From assembly GCA_963802635.1 (NCBI GenBank), contig CAWDJJ010000003.1, positions 1,162,610 to 1,226,609 of the forward strand: a stretch of DNA of 64,000 bases, read 5' to 3'. Position numbers and translations under genes: made by a program. Under the pieces are notes generated by a model. The model searched no databases. It was not told where the DNA came from and was given only the letters and a program-made list of their open reading frames with translations. Positions 62,314 through 64,000 of this stretch are shown in pieces. Every line of letters begins with the position of its first letter. The first letter of the stretch is position 1. Origin of the DNA: CAVTLG01 sp963802635. GTDB lineage: Bacteria > Chloroflexota > Ktedonobacteria > Ktedonobacterales > Ktedonobacteraceae.

Positions 62314-63870
62314 CTAGCGGCTAGCAGAACGATTTGAAGCCACTGATCGTCGTCCACGTGCTGTTTCTGTGGACTTGTGTCTGGCTGATTGGTGTAGCGG
62401 CTCGGTAGCTGTAATAGAATGTGCTCGATGCTGCCTCGTCGTTCTATCGGAGCTGGACTGCTTTCTGGCTCCTCTTCTGGCATCCCTCGTCTTGTCAGAA
62501 TATGGGCGTTCTGGTAAGGTCATGCTTTCTGATTGCCATGCGGGTGCACCCGCGAGAGTTTCGTTCGTGACGCTCTCTTTCGGTCGCCTTTTCATGTTAG
62601 GTACGCTGGCTATCGTGTCTGGGCTGTGCCGCCTGCCGTGCTTCTGTTCCCGACCTCTGCGGTCCCGTACTGGTTGCTGCTCGGTGATTTGCTCGTGCTC
62701 TGGCGTTACCGAAACCTCCGGTGTAACGAACTGTATGGGAGTTGTAGCAGCTTCTGCGTCGATAGCCAGGCGTTGCAATATGACTGTCTGCCCTAAGTTG
62801 CGTGCCATACGTCGCCATTTGGGTACATCCGATGGCACCAGTAGCGTAATCGCCTTGCCCTGCTGTCCCATGCGGCCCGTACGTCCAATGCGGTGCGTAA
62901 AAAGTTCGCTCGATTCCGGTAGCTCATAATTGATAACCTGATAGATCCCCTGGATATCCAGCCCTCGTGCGGCTACATTGGTGGCAAGCAGGGTCTGTAC
63001 CTGTCCGTGGCGGAACGCGCTAAGCACTTCTTCGCGTGCACGCTGGCTCTTATTGCCGTGTAATGTTCCCACCGTAAAGCCGAGTCCGCTAAGCTGTTTG
63101 CCTAATTTCTCAACGCCAAATTTTGTCTTGCCAAAGATGAGACTGCTTTCTCCCTCTGTAGAGTTCAAGAGGGTACAGAGCGCAGCCATTTTCTGAGCCT
63201 GTGGTACCTGATAAGCGATCTGCTCAATGGTGCTTTCCGCGCCTGTGGCTGGTGTAATATCAACGTTGACCGGATCTTTGAGGAATTTTTGCTGTAGCGT
63301 GGCAACCCAGTCCGGCATTGTGGCTGAGAAGAGCGCCATTTGTCGTTTGTCGGGTGTGGTTGCCAGTATCTCTTCAATGACAGGCGCGAAACCGCTATCC
63401 AGCATCTGGTCCGCCTCGTCCAGCACGCATATACGTAGCTGGCTCAACACTAACATGCCGCGCTCAAGATGGTCCTTCACGCGCCCCGGCGTACCTACGA
63501 CGATCTGCGATCCATAGCGCAGTGCTGAGATTTGACTGCCATAGGGCCGTCCTCCTACCAGGAGCGCTGTTGAAAGTCGTCTGCTGCTGGCAAACTTGCT
63601 CAGCACGGTGTTTACCTGGACCGCCAGTTCGCGTGTTGGCACGAGTACCAGCGCCTGGACGACACGTTTGTCTCTGGCTAATCGTTCCACCAGGGGGATG
63701 CCATAGGCGAGCGTCTTGCCCGAGCCGGTAGCTGATTGCCCCACCAGATCCTTACCAGCCAGCAGTGCCGGAATGGCCTCGGCCTGAATAGGTGTCGGCT
63801 CTGTAATCCCCATATTTACCAACACTGCGTGCGTTGTGGGTTGTAGACGGAAGTCGTTAAAAGAGGGCAT
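62314..63870 (-). CDS. DEAD-box RNA helicase with basic tail
   Basis: A 518-residue ATP-dependent RNA helicase. In order: a Q-motif region (FRLQPTTHAVLVNMGITEPTPIQAEAI), motif I ATGSGKTLAYG, Ia PTRELAVQV, Ib TPGRV, II VLDEADQML, III SATMP, IV LIFGKT, V TNVAARGLDIQG and VI HRIGRTGR. After residue ~370 the C-terminal ~150 residues are basic and low-complexity (KRRPKES, DTRRGARKQSS-like), as in RNA-binding tails of RhlE/CsdA-type helicases for ribosome assembly or cold adaptation. The ATG at 63870 follows AAAGGA by 7 nt; a TTG six codons upstream is less likely. Confidence 0.95.
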   Translation of the reverse strand: MPSFNDFRLQPTTHAVLVNMGITEPTPIQAEAIPALLAGKDLVGQSATGSGKTLAYGIPLVERLARDKRVVQALVLVPTRELAVQVNTVLSKFASSRRLSTALLVGGRPYGSQISALRYGSQIVVGTPGRVKDHLERGMLVLSQLRICVLDEADQMLDSGFAPVIEEILATTPDKRQMALFSATMPDWVATLQQKFLKDPVNVDITPATGAESTIEQIAYQVPQAQKMAALCTLLNSTEGESSLIFGKTKFGVEKLGKQLSGLGFTVGTLHGNKSQRAREEVLSAFRHGQVQTLLATNVAARGLDIQGIYQVINYELPESSELFTHRIGRTGRMGQQGKAITLLVPSDVPKWRRMARNLGQTVILQRLAIDAEAATTPIQFVTPEVSVTPEHEQITEQQPVRDRRGREQKHGRRHSPDTIASVPNMKRRPKESVTNETLAGAPAWQSESMTLPERPYSDKTRDARRGARKQSSSDRTTRQHRAHSITATEPLHQSARHKSTETARGRRSVASNRSASR

Positions 63871-64000
63871 GAAAAATCCTTTCGGCAAATGTACCCTTTG
63901 CGGGTTTGCTACGGACAGTTCCCTGAAGGCACACTGCCCGCAAGGAGTACCAGATGCAGGCCGTAGGGATACGGGAGCAATGCTGCTAGCTGGAATGCGT

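Overview
The window reads as chromosomal DNA of a bacterium with many regulators and roughly balanced base composition. It is most likely a member of the Chloroflexota, class Ktedonobacteria. This assignment is an inference from gene style: paired YhaN/YhaO-like nucleases, many LuxR and GAF-kinase regulators, a Ser/Thr kinase with an extracytoplasmic tail, and a class F-like sortase. It is not marker-proven. There is no prophage, integrase or full-length insertion sequence, but small palindromic elements of at least three families sit in the gaps between genes.

Layout. 0.1-9 kb: a LuxR response regulator, an EVE-HNH modification-dependent nuclease, a C-terminally short LarC, a membrane-anchored glucosaminidase, an APH-type kinase, an odd HATPase-REC-LuxR fusion, a PadR repressor and a membrane protein. 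9-18.6 kb: M20 amidohydrolase, a TcmP-like protein, a 656-residue protein with a nucleoside-phosphorylase-like C-terminus, a deazaflavin-type oxidoreductase, and a triple-GAF histidine kinase with its single-domain receiver. 18.7-26.3 kb: a frameshifted membrane protein, then a DNA-end-processing block (intact SbcD/Mre11-like nuclease, YhaN-like SMC ATPase with a membrane hairpin, YhaO-like nuclease with altered metal ligands) around an SDR pseudogene. 26.8-30 kb: HD-GYP protein, amino-acid-binding lipoprotein, and a short glycogen-debranching N-terminal domain.

30.05-31.49 kb is the outstanding region. It has no genes and carries about 27 exact TTATCCACA DnaA boxes plus about a dozen one-mismatch boxes. 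Most lie in seven copies of a 46-bp palindromic unit, and an AT-rich stretch follows. This looks like a replication origin (or a DnaA-titration locus), although dnaA, dnaN and parAB are not in the window. dnaG and rpoD follow immediately. Six parS-like sites between 37.5 and 43.3 kb, three of them in a 72-bp tandem repeat, independently suggest an origin-proximal location.

35.4-44.9 kb is core metabolism: gap-pgk-tpiA read leftward, ApbE, an SDR, a rhodanese and FabI. 45.5-52.4 kb is surface and signalling: a STAND-like ATPase with eight almost identical TPRs, an LPGTG surface protein with its sortase, and a Ser/Thr kinase. 52.6-64 kb holds tRNA-Leu, tRNA-Gly, tig-clpX-lon (lon is frameshifted), a DUF4870 protein, an orphan 5S rRNA with its own promoter, tRNA-Lys, a receiver protein, a YtxH protein and a DEAD-box helicase.
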